64,000 nucleotides of DNA from Acanthosepion esculentum (Eukaryota > Mollusca > Cephalopoda > Sepiida > Sepiidae): assembly GCA_964036315.1 (NCBI GenBank), contig OZ038500.1:54749425-54813424 (forward strand). The letters run 5' to 3'. Made by a program: the position numbers and the translations under genes. The notes under the pieces are model-generated. The model was given only the letters and a program-made list of their open reading frames with translations. It had not been told where the DNA came from and made no database searches. Positions 55,394 through 64,000 of the stretch are shown one piece after another (position 1 is the stretch's first letter; the number at the start of each line of letters is the position of its first letter).

Positions 55394-55397
<4 letters not shown>
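55299..55397 (+). repeat. TA-flanked dispersed repeat, deleted copy
   Basis: ACCCAAGTTTAGGATTGG joined directly to a tandemly doubled TTTGTCGTGATTTTATAACA block, ending in AATAAATAATTATA and a TA array. Confidence 0.75.

Positions 55398-55472
<75 letters not shown>
55398..55472. repeat. (TA)n microsatellite
   Basis: Pure TA run. Confidence 0.98.
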
Positions 55473-55475
<3 letters not shown>

Positions 55476-55569
55476 GTTGGGTGGCGAATAAATATTCGTA
55501 TACAGAAATTTTTAATTTATTGTATTTCCAACTTAATATTACATATTACATAAGAGTGTAGCACTGTTT

Positions 55570-55700
55570 TCCTTGTTTCTAACGAAATCTTTTTCTGTTT
55601 CTTAATAATTTCTTTAGCGTTTGGAAGGCATCTTTCGCTATGACAATGAGTCTTCGGATTTTGGTGTTACATTTTCCATCATCTATTAAAATACTTATAC
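55570..55700 (-). pseudogene. LINE reverse transcriptase fragment, antisense
   Basis: The minus strand reads ILIDDGKCNTKIRRLIVIAK and DAFQTLKKLLRNRKRF, corresponding to LTEDGKCDTEIRRRIGMAKDAFQ.L in the 42.6-kb copy. Confidence 0.75.
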
Positions 55701-56345
55701 GAGAAAGACCATTCATATATACCTGCATTGATAGACACATCAGATTCGAGTCTGTGTACCGTAAACCCCCTTTCACGAGTTTATATATCCGCTGGGATTC
55801 GTTTTGTCCCAAGCAATTGAATAACATTTCCTTCAGGCCGTGGTCTATCGTGACCTGTTAATTTGTTGAAAGACCAAATTTAATTCAGAAATTGAATTCA
55901 TTAAGAAGTTTTGGGTGATAATGGATAACCCTTCGATAATATTTGTGCAATCTAGCATTCATGTTAAAAGCTGCATAATTCAATAAACCTAAACTAAACT
56001 GTTTAGTAAAAATGTCTCGTGTATTTGTCCATAGTAGGGTTTGGTGATGTTAGACAGAGATTTGCTGAAGATATCTCTAACAGCGAACAACATTTTTGTT
56101 TATCTGCCGATCTCCGCATTGCCTTTTCTGCTTAAGCTATGTTAGGACCAATCCGTAAGGATGTTCTGTCTTCTGATCATATTAATTCGGTCACTTACAG
56201 ATTTAAAATTTACTTTTGTTTGGTGTTTTTGTCAAGTTTTTCCATCACGGATCTATAATGATATATATTTTTTTATATATTAAGAACGGTATTTCCCAAT
56301 ATTGTTCTTGATATATAAAATATAGATCGCTATCTCATATATATA
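55701..56345. other. Unassigned interval
   Basis: No recognisable feature. Confidence 0.4.
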
Positions 56346-56349
56346 TTTA

Positions 56350-56829
<480 letters not shown>

Positions 56830-56984
56830 ATATTAGTGGTGAATATACACATACATATACAATTATATATGCACATACATATATGTATAAAATTAATTCC
56901 AAGAGGATATGATCCAGGTAGAACTCAATGTCCAGGACAGAGTAAGGATATAATAAAAAGACTTAAACACTAATATTTCATGGT

Positions 56985-57292
56985 CTTCTTTTCTTCTAGT
57001 TTCTATTTTCTTCGGGGAAGATAGTTGCCTCGTACACTACATTTTTATACATGCACTTACCCCCGATAGGACAAAGGTCTTTATTCCTACAACTGCAGGT
57101 AGGGTAACTAGCTTCAGTTACATTATTGTGGTAGTTTCTAAGTATTCTACAATTATGGGAAGATATAATTTTCTCTATCTTACTCACGCACGAGTAACTA
57201 ATTTTCAGTGTCTTCCTATTGTAAATTTTATGTAATGGATGTTTACTATGAAAGTGTTTATCTACTAATCTAAGAGTGTTTAAATCTTTTTA
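56985..57292 (-). pseudogene. Penelope-like element fragment: Cys cluster and start of the GIY-YIG domain
   Basis: The minus strand reads HFHSKHPLHKIYNRKTLKIS, YSCVSKIEKIISSHN, then CSCRNKDLCPIGGKC and KNVVYEATIFPEENRN, where it stops. The order (linker, Cys cluster, VxYEA motif) equals that of the 48.9-50.5-kb protein, but the residues differ markedly, so it is another subfamily. It is cut at the nuclease start. Confidence 0.78.
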
Positions 57293-57293
57293 T

Positions 57294-57315
57294 TATATAT
57301 ATATATATATATATA
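57294..57315. repeat. (TA)n microsatellite, short
   Basis: Pure TA run. Confidence 0.9.
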
Positions 57316-57984
57316 ATTAAACTTGTAGCGAAGAAAACTGCGAATTACCTCGTCAAACCAAGCGACAGCGTGTCGCATGTATCCTTCGACGGAAAATGTG
57401 GCGAAAAAAAAGTTACTTGCTGAAAAAAGGGCACGTATTCTGCATGATATACTGAAAACGGAATAAAGACAAAATTCGGGTATTTGGCTACCGCCTTCGT
57501 CGGTGAGTGAGCCATTTTCTGACTGGTTACGTACATTGTGATTTGTGACATAGTCCCTGTGAATCGAGATTTTGACATTTCTTTCTGACCCTGACATTCG
57601 AGTTTGGACTTGCGATTTGTTCTCTTCGTCGTGGAATTAATTTGCGACAAATATTAGCTTTGCAATCCAAGAACTCTTACAAAACTACATATCGGACTAA
57701 TGTTCATACTATATTTCACTTTCCTTAACCAAAAATCCTGCTATTACTGCTATCCTGCTATCACAATGTTGTATGTTTAAAAACATGGATAAAAACAAAA
57801 GAACATGGAAGCTAACTGTCCAGACACGTGAGACGCCAGAGATTTCAGGATTAAATTTAAAGCTTACCATATCGTTTCATAAATATAGCCGATGATTTGT
57901 TTATATTTTCATCCCCTCCAGCCACACACACACACACATTGAGCACTTTATCCCATAAATATAGCACACCTTAAAACTATAGTT

Positions 57985-57985
<1 letters not shown>
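57316..57985. other. Unassigned interval
   Basis: Minus-strand frames of about 100 codons (57597-57280, 57650-57345) have no recognisable domain. Near 57940 the block CATTGAGCACTTTA...AAATATAGCACACCTTAAAACTATA recalls the Penelope-type outer 3' motif. Confidence 0.4.

Positions 57986-57986
<1 letters not shown>

Positions 57987-58044
<58 letters not shown>
57987..58044. repeat. (TA)n microsatellite
   Basis: Pure TA run. Confidence 0.97.
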
Positions 58045-58046
<2 letters not shown>

Positions 58047-58376
58047 ATTACGTGCTAACACCCTTGGAAAGGTGTGAATCCTCTTCTTCTCCCTCCAACT
58101 ATGGGTAAATAGCAGGGCAGACTGGGTTCTATAGCCTTGGACGGCAACTGGTCTAGGAGAAGGACAACTCTGAATTCAAAACCTGCGGAGGGTCGTTTGG
58201 GGACCTTGTGGCATTCGTTGCACCAGGTCCCTGTATTCGTCCCTCCAAAAAGTGTGGATGGCCCTACACAAAGCGTTCACCACTATAATCAAATCTTGTG
58301 TGGGTGTCCGGCTTTCAGTTTCTGGGAATTGATCTCTTTGGCCCTCATACGTCGAGTTCGACGGGAGAGTCCATCA
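58045..58376 (+). mobile_element. SINE body and tail, GGGAGAGTCC family
   Basis: Matches 25810-26114 closely (CTTCTTCTCCCTCCAACTAT, ACTGGTCTAGGAGAAGG, GGGTCGTTTGGGGACCTTG, CCCTCCAAAAAGTGTGG). It keeps a longer 3' part (CATACGTCGAGTTCGACGGG) and ends AGAGTCCATCA before TA repeats. The tRNA head is lost to the preceding TA array. Confidence 0.85.
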
Positions 58377-58402
58377 TATATATATATATTCATACACACA
58401 CA

Positions 58403-58472
<70 letters not shown>
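58376..58472. repeat. (TA)n array with CA interruption
   Basis: TA run, a short CACACACACGCA block, then a long TA run. Confidence 0.97.
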
Positions 58473-58473
<1 letters not shown>

Positions 58474-58651
58474 CATATTTCCACAAATCCTTCGATTTTA
58501 AGCTATTAAGTTTAAATGAAGTTCACGGTAGATTTCGCTGTCTTGCGATGTAGACAAGGTTACATATTAGTATGTCATTCGTGTACATTTTTGGCTAGTT
58601 TCTCTTCGACGTTTAACGTGTTTGTAGTTAACTGAAAAGTGTTTCGTTTAA

Positions 58652-58873
58652 CAATGACAAGATATTCATTTCGTGAGCAGGCAGATATATTTTTTTACAT
58701 ACGGCCACGCAAATGCTATTGGACGCGAGGCTGCACGGCTGCATCAGATTGCATTTCCAGACCGAAGGCAACCGAGTCATACAACATTTGCTGATGTTTA
58801 TCATCGCGTTTCTGGGGTAGGATCCGTGGCATCACAATCTATGGTAATAAGTACATTTGGATTGTATCTTTGA
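58652..58873 (+). pseudogene. DUF4817-type helix-turn-helix domain of a transposase
   Basis: The plus strand reads MTRYSFREQADIFF and, after a frame change, YGHANAIGREAARLHQIAFPD, RRQPSHTTFADVYHRVS and GSVA. The pattern (xxEQADxxFxYG.A.GNGREAARLYQ..FP.R..PSH.TF..V..R..ETGS) is the N-terminal DUF4817 domain that precedes a DDE transposase in some animal transposons. The catalytic domain does not follow. Only about 75 residues remain. Confidence 0.75.
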
Positions 58874-58946
58874 TTGTACATTTAAAAGCGTCTACTTTAA
58901 ACTCTAAACTTAATAACTCAAAACGAAGGATTTGCGGACATATATC

Positions 58947-59181
58947 TGTTTGGGACCAGGTTAGGACCAAGGAAAAACAACACGAACACAAGAGTAAAAA
59001 TAACGAAGATATATTACACGGAATAATAATATAAGATGTGGAAGGTGTTAGTATGACTGTCAGTCTGGTTTGGAATGAACTACTATCGGCTCGACTCGAT
59101 TGGTCCCTCTCTCTTGAGAGGCGTAGTATACATAGTGTTAGGAAGAGTTCATTCTGTAGTTATAGGTAAGGACCTATAACA
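58947..59181 (-). mobile_element. Solo LTR with 5-bp target duplication ATATC
   Basis: 235 bp bounded TG...CA (TGTTTGGGACC at 58947; CCTATAACA ending 59181). ATATC occurs on both sides (58942-58946 and 59182-59186). On the minus strand the end CCTTGGTCCTAACCTGG...AAACA resembles the end of the 61.6-kb LTR (CCTTGGACCATCACTTGG...AACA), so minus orientation is more likely. Confidence 0.85.
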
Positions 59182-59186
59182 ATATC

Positions 59187-59261
59187 TATATGGATTTTTG
59201 TCCTTGCCTTAGTGTGAGGAACCCGCCCCAAAGTTTGTCAAATTTTTTTTGATACACCCTG

Positions 59262-59265
<4 letters not shown>
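59187..59265. other. Short spacer before TA array
   Basis: Contains TTTTTTTTGATACACCCTGTG, a mariner-like end sequence (GATACACCCTGT is seen at termini of some DNA transposons), but no partner end is found. Confidence 0.25.

Positions 59266-59324
<59 letters not shown>
59266..59324. repeat. (TA)n microsatellite
   Basis: Pure TA run. Confidence 0.97.
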
Positions 59325-59331
<7 letters not shown>

Positions 59332-59830
59332 CGTATAATGAACTTTTGATATTTGCTGTATAGAATCGCATTGTGGCAGTGAATATATTTTTGACAAGCT
59401 TGTAAATGCCAGGCTGAGTAGATCCTAAGTATGTTTCTTCAGACAAACTTCATGTTCATCAAAGATTCACAATGTCTTGTTTGTTCTTTAATCTCCCGAG
59501 CAGATGAAAATGTTAAAAAGGAAAAAAGAAAGAATAAATAAAAAGTAAGAGTCGTTCATTGTCATACATTTCATAAGTTCGCAGAAATCATTAACATTTT
59601 CTGGAGTTCAGTTCAACTGATTTTGATTTTGACGTAAGATCTTGTTACGTTGGTCTGAAGAGAAAAAGGCAGGTGTCTGATAACAGAAAAAACAAACTAT
59701 AATAACCGTTTGATCTACTCAGTAGAATGCCGCTCAGAATTCTGCCTCACCAAGCTATACGGAAACGTTACCTTGACGCTTAATGATTAAATCATATCGA
59801 CGGATTTTTCTTCTGTGGATATACATCAAT
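59325..59830. other. Unassigned interval
   Basis: No recognisable feature. Confidence 0.4.

Positions 59831-59831
<1 letters not shown>

Positions 59832-59919
<88 letters not shown>
59832..59919. repeat. (CA)n(TA)n microsatellite
   Basis: CA run followed by TA. Confidence 0.97.
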
Positions 59920-59924
<5 letters not shown>

Positions 59925-60160
59925 TATTTTCTATTTTAAATATATGGTTCCATCGTTTACCATGTTTTAAAAAAGAGGCGAAAATTTTAAATTTAATTAT
60001 AAAATTAAAATTAAAATCTATAGCTCCGTTCCATTCTCAAGCGATTTTTAGAATAACCTATTATAAATGAAATAAATTTCTTAATTGTTTTGAAACATGG
60101 TAATTCCTGTGTAGCGATGGAACCATATTTTTAAAATAGAAAATAATTGTAATAATTAAG
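59918..60160. mobile_element. Foldback MITE-like element
   Basis: The ends ATTATTTTCTATTTTAAATA...GGTTCCATCG (59922-59972) and the inverse CGATGGAACC...ATAGAAAATAAT (60114-60152) form inverted repeats of about 55 bp, with ACCATGTTTTA / TTTGAAACATGGT further inside. About 240 bp, no coding capacity. Confidence 0.75.
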
Positions 60161-60252
60161 CTCTACTGTTTTGTATAGAGCACTGTTTTTTAAGAATAAA
60201 GATAATTACTATGAACACCGGATGGTAACTCTTACTGTTATTATACTATTCT

Positions 60253-60258
60253 ATTATA

Positions 60259-60319
<61 letters not shown>
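60253..60319. repeat. (TA)n microsatellite
   Basis: Pure TA run with one GTA. Confidence 0.97.
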
Positions 60320-60323
<4 letters not shown>

Positions 60324-60900
60324 GCCTTCAAATATTACTCCATCTTAATTTAAAATCTAAATTTTAAGTAAAAAAGAATTACCCATCTAAAAATAGTCAC
60401 AAATTACATTCATGAATTAGATTCAAACTGATAGAGATGTTACCTTAACAATCATTTACAATATTAAAAGATTACTATCAGTAAACTGTTATATTTTAAA
60501 TAATTTTTTTAATATACTTTTCTATGAATGTGTTTTTAAATATACTATTTAATTCATATTAAATCCCTAAATTATTTGTAAAAGAGTTAAATATTTAAAT
60601 TGCTAGCAAACATCAAATTAATTTCTTCGTAGATTTTTAAACATTTAAATTACTATGAAACATTAAAATCTGTTTTTTACATAAATTGCTAAAAATTATC
60701 ACCCCTCCTCTTCCTTCGTAAAACCTAATTACAGTGTCTTTCTCTTTACTTCCCCCTTCTTTCTTTCTTTTTTTTCTATTTATTTTTTCTCTCTCTTCTC
60801 CCCTTCCCTTTCAATATATCACTTCCGTTAAGTTAACTGGTTAAATAGGTCAATGTTTGGCTCCTCCTTCCCTAATACTAAGTATGATAGATAGAAATAT
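60320..60900. other. Unassigned AT-rich interval
   Basis: The motif ATTTAAATTGCTA / TTTAAATTACTA occurs a few times. No gene or known repeat. Confidence 0.4.
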
Positions 60901-60929
60901 TAAAATAAACCCTCTCTAAACTTGGTCAT

Positions 60930-61205
60930 GTCTCTCACACCACTCCTCACTACTCTCTCTCTTAAATTACATAAACTTAATACGACACGTAAAAAAGTGT
61001 AAATTTTCATTTCATTTTTCGTTTCACCATTTGGAAGTGATGCTTGATGATCCAGCGTCCTTTAAAAGGTCTATGGTGAAATAAATTATTACATGGAGCC
61101 TTAAAGTGGTCTGTTTTTCTTTAAATTATTAGCTCTGAATTTACATTGAGCTCTCAGGATTTCATCCTCCTTGGGACTACCCATACGGATAACCAAGTTT
61201 TTCGT
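60930..61205 (+). mobile_element. TIR/hammerhead-like element (copy D, 5' diverged)
   Basis: Matches 20500-20700 and 34198-34401: TTTTTCGTTTCACCATTTGG, then TTGATGA (61044-61050, first core base changed), GAAA (61078-61081), CATGGAGCCTTAAAGTGG, and the end ACCCATACGGATAACC...TTTTTCG, where an LTR has inserted. Confidence 0.75.
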
Positions 61206-61526
61206 TGTTAGATTATTGTGGGCACTTAAGTAACTAGTGAGGCAATCCAAATGACTTGACTCACTTTATGGTTCCCCAAGAGAAGGTTAACCAATCAGGA
61301 GACGTGAAATATTCAATCCGTCGTGTATAAAGGCGGCCGTTTTGATTACTCTCTCCGAATATCCAGTGCCAACCTGTCAGGCGAAAGAACAGAAGGAAGA
61401 ACTACGCTCTGCTACTTTATCGGGATATCCACTACTAACCTAAACTACGCTTCTCTACTGTCTTCGAAATATTCACTGCCAACGTCTGGATTCTATACTC
61501 AAAGACTACCGTCATCATGAACAACA
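61206..61526 (+). mobile_element. Solo LTR with 5-bp target duplication TTCGT
   Basis: 321 bp bounded TG...CA (TGTTAGATTATTGTGGGC; ending CATGAACAACA). TTCGT lies on both sides (61201-61205, 61527-61531). It contains a CCAAT-like AACCAATCAGG and a TATA box GTGTATAAAGGCGG. It splits the end of the TIR element. The uninterrupted junction TTTTTCGTAAACTATA is present at 34392 and, inverted, at 20412. Confidence 0.9.
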
Positions 61527-61533
61527 TTCGTAA

Positions 61534-61536
<3 letters not shown>

Positions 61537-61606
<70 letters not shown>
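61537..61606. repeat. (TA)n microsatellite
   Basis: Pure TA run. Confidence 0.98.
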
Positions 61607-61609
<3 letters not shown>

Positions 61610-61612
<3 letters not shown>

Positions 61613-61934
61613 TATGGGAACTTACCCATAAGAATAATGGACTATTCCGGACATCTTAAATACTGCGCCTCAAGAGAAAGCAGCAGACAGAGTGAGTTCA
61701 GAGTCGTTCAGAGTCAGAGTCAGTCAGAGACAGAGTCGCGTCAGACGATTACTGTAAGACATTGGAATAGTGATACTGGTCGAGACAATATAGTTCTCTC
61801 TACTAAACATGATTGTCATGACTCACACTTCTACTTCTTTGTACATAGTTCTGTTTGTAATATATCTGTGTTATTCCATACCTGTGTTCGAGTTATTCTT
61901 CATTGGTTTTACCTTGGACCATCACTTGGACCAT

Positions 61935-61938
<4 letters not shown>
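61610..61938 (+). mobile_element. LTR-like unit between TA arrays
   Basis: 329 bp from TGTTATGGGAACTTACCC to GGACCATAACA. The TGTTATGG start is shared with the LTR at 22419, and the end resembles the 58.95-kb LTR. A CAGAGTC repeat lies at 61683-61735. The flanks are TA-rich and show no clear target duplication. Confidence 0.6.

Positions 61939-61988
<50 letters not shown>
61939..61988. repeat. (TA)n microsatellite
   Basis: Pure TA run. Confidence 0.97.
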
Positions 61989-61992
<4 letters not shown>

Positions 61993-62235
61993 CAAAAGAA
62001 AAACCTTAATTAACAATACGTTTAGACCCCCGCGGGACATTTTCAAGTTAAATGTGGAGAATTTATTTTGTAACTTTCGTTAAGTTTTCAATTTTTTTTA
62101 ATTTAAGAACTCTCCTAGTTATTTTTAAAGCTGTATAAGAAGAGGTAAACCATGGAGGGGGCTAAGTGGCGTAATTTATTGCCTAATAATCGAAAGTGAG
62201 TGAATGTTGTCATTGCTGTTGTTGATTTTATATAA

Positions 62236-62437
62236 TTGTGTATTTGGGCAGCAATCCATCTGTTATTGAAGATGACCTTTAAGGTACAACGATTAAGATT
62301 CGTATCATATTTTGATTGCATTCTTTTTCCTACACACTTTTTCTCACACAGTTTATGTCGAAAACAGAAATCTCTTTTACAAATGCATGAAAGATTCAAT
62401 AAAAGGCTTAATCGCTTGGCTGTCGTTTTCAATGAAA

Positions 62438-62494
<57 letters not shown>
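62236..62494 (+). other. Element-derived frame ending in a TA array
   Basis: Translation gives FDCILFPTHFFSHSLCRKQK, HERFNKRLNRLAVVFNETN and then YI repeats. The VVFNE block next to TA repeats parallels 46969-47182. Host gene status is unlikely. Confidence 0.35.
62440..62494. repeat. (TA)n microsatellite
   Basis: Pure TA run. Confidence 0.97.
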
Positions 62495-62496
<2 letters not shown>

Positions 62497-62499
62497 CAT

Positions 62500-62900
62500 T
62501 CTGGGATCCCAAAATTTTTTTAAGCAAAAAATCTGAAATTTTAAGTCCTTGCCCTCACATAATATTTTTTTACTAAGTAAATATGAAGCCGGTGGAAAAA
62601 AATCTAATTTAAAACCACACTGTTACTCTTATGACACGCTAGCCTCCACGCCCTACATAACAATTAAGTTACATATTTGCTTTCTCTCTTTACTGTATAC
62701 ATCTACAATAAACTTGCATTCCTTTTCCTTTCCATTCTTTTCTTCTTTTTTTATACAGCCTTCTGTTCGCCTTCCTTTCCATTACACTAAATGTCCTGCC
62801 TTTCAATCATCGTTCGCCTGTTATATTTTTTGAAAGATAATTATGTAGCGTTCTTTGTGTTTTTTAAAAAAATATAGTGTTAAAGTATTCATTTTAAAAG
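62500..62900. other. Unassigned interval
   Basis: No recognisable feature in this stretch. Confidence 0.4.
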
Positions 62901-62968
62901 TATCACCTGAAGATACCATCAGGTCGAAACCATGGTCGCGTATTTTAATTGACCTTCTGATTTTTAAA

Positions 62969-62970
<2 letters not shown>

Positions 62971-63042
<72 letters not shown>
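62971..63042. repeat. (TA)n microsatellite
   Basis: Pure TA run. Confidence 0.98.
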
Positions 63043-63045
<3 letters not shown>

Positions 63046-63049
63046 CGGA

Positions 63050-64000
63050 CAGTGTTTTATATTTTTAAGATATTAAATCACTCTACAAGTTTGATTTTCT
63101 TACTTGAAATTGAGAACTCTTTTAATGTGTACGATTTTAACAAATATTATTTTGTTTGTTTGGCGTACCTTAACCTTTTGGGCCATAGAGGATCGTTCGG
63201 TTAGCAAGGTAAATTTTACTGTTTTTAAACTTCAATCTTCCATGATTCTCTCACGTACATTCATATCTGCTCAATGCGTATCCAAATGTAGACAAATGAC
63301 GTCACGCATTATGAAATGGACAAAGTCCGACAATTATTTTAAGACATTTTTATGTTTATGCATTCTTTTTATAGATACAAATATTTAGGGCATGTCAGGT
63401 TATATGACGGTTCCGTATAGGATACAGGTTCGATTCCTGTCGGAGGACGAATATTTTCTATGAAAATTTCTCGGACATTCAGGCCGGTAAATGTTGTTAA
63501 TACTGTTTATTATAAACAGAGCATTTGCTTAAATATTTGTATCTGTAAAAAGAATGTATAAACATAAAAATGTCTTAAAATATATATATGTATATATATA
63601 TAATGAAATATTATTTCGGTTGACACCCAACAATAGAGAGTAAGCTGAAAGTTGGTACAGTGAAGAAGCAACTGTTCTAAATTAAGGAAAACAATTTTAG
63701 AGCTTTCATGCGCAGAAAGTAAATTTGGGTTACATTTTCAACACTATTGTCAATGATGCAATATTTGCAAAGAAAGTATGACTCAATTTTAAAAATGTCA
63801 TGTAGGTTTCGAACCGGTCTGGTGGATATTTTCCGTGTCCAGAGGATGTTGATTTTCTGTTCAAGAATGATATTCCACAGAAACTCAACATCCTCTACAA
63901 AGCAATTCCAAGAAATAGGAATTAAAATAAACCTTTCCAAAGCAGAAACTATAATATGGAATTGGAATTAAAAGAAGTGATAGCATTATCAAAATTCAGG
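63050..64000. other. Unassigned interval
   Basis: Contains a B-box-like GGTTCGATTCCTG at 63427-63439 without a clear tRNA fold, a short TA run at 63582-63604, and at 63870-63960 a plus-strand frame (STKQFQEIGIKINLSKAETI) that recalls the segment just after a LINE RT active site (..LNTSKTE.). The last is too short to call. Confidence 0.35.

Noticed and set aside
59245..59265. GATACACCCTGTG as a mariner terminus
   Set aside because: No inverted partner was found and the adjacent sequence is a TA array.
63395..63460. Possible tRNA gene with B box GGTTCGATTCCTG
   Set aside because: The T arm can pair, but no matching acceptor stem, D arm or anticodon arm can be drawn; probably a SINE scrap.

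Overview
The window reads as gene-poor, AT-rich DNA from an animal, most likely a coleoid cephalopod such as an octopus. That guess is an inference. It rests on very dense (TA)n, (CA)n and (ATCT)n arrays, tRNA-related and 5S-related SINEs, Penelope-like elements with GIY-YIG endonucleases, and degenerate LINE, Tc1 and mariner copies of mollusc style. I found no host protein-coding gene, rRNA gene or intact tRNA gene. Almost every long open frame is either microsatellite translation (runs of YI or LS residues) or a broken transposable-element protein.

Layout. 0-10 kb: TA arrays, a 295-bp foldback element, an antisense LINE remnant, a SINE with a broken hammerhead-like tail (3.0 kb), a chimeric 5S-tRNA SINE (4.1-4.35 kb), a minisatellite facing its own inverted copy, and a cluster of a roughly 0.2-kb repeat (6.6-7.75 kb). 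10-20 kb: a 1-kb block present twice in direct and once in inverted orientation, a fifth copy of the 0.2-kb repeat split by a 245-bp insertion, a Tc1-type transposon with both terminal inverted repeats and a DD37E-spaced broken transposase, a GIY-YIG remnant, a 119-bp tandem repeat, and a mariner pseudogene split by an 80-bp MITE. 20-30 kb: a terminal-inverted-repeat element with a hammerhead-like core, a truncated mariner, an LTR with start of internal region, a broken LINE reverse transcriptase, an internally deleted mariner, and a SINE split by a 708-bp pogo/Tigger-like element.

30-46 kb: ATCT arrays, a 2.4-kb polypurine tract, dimeric remnants of a Penelope 3' region, LINE 3' ends, a triplicated 0.3-kb repeat, the third 5S-tRNA SINE, a LINE holding a head-to-head SINE pair, and a 2.6-kb higher-order ATCT satellite with a duplicated LTR. 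46-64 kb: a SINE with an apparently complete hammerhead ribozyme fold, a near-complete Penelope-like element (ORF of about 535 codons with RT and GIY-YIG domains, and a hammerhead fold in the 3' region), the second 5S-tRNA SINE, more LINE/SINE fragments, two solo LTRs with perfect 5-bp target duplications, another LTR-like unit, and more TA arrays.

The elements form nested layers whose order can be read: MITE in mariner, Tigger-like element in SINE, SINE pair in LINE, LTR in a terminal-inverted-repeat element, and LTR in a satellite that was duplicated afterwards. The strongest candidate for a little-described system is the recurrence of hammerhead-type RNA folds in at least two unrelated element classes (a tRNA-derived SINE and a Penelope-like element), with weaker versions in further repeats. 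Whether this family of SINE ribozymes is already catalogued cannot be decided from the sequence alone.
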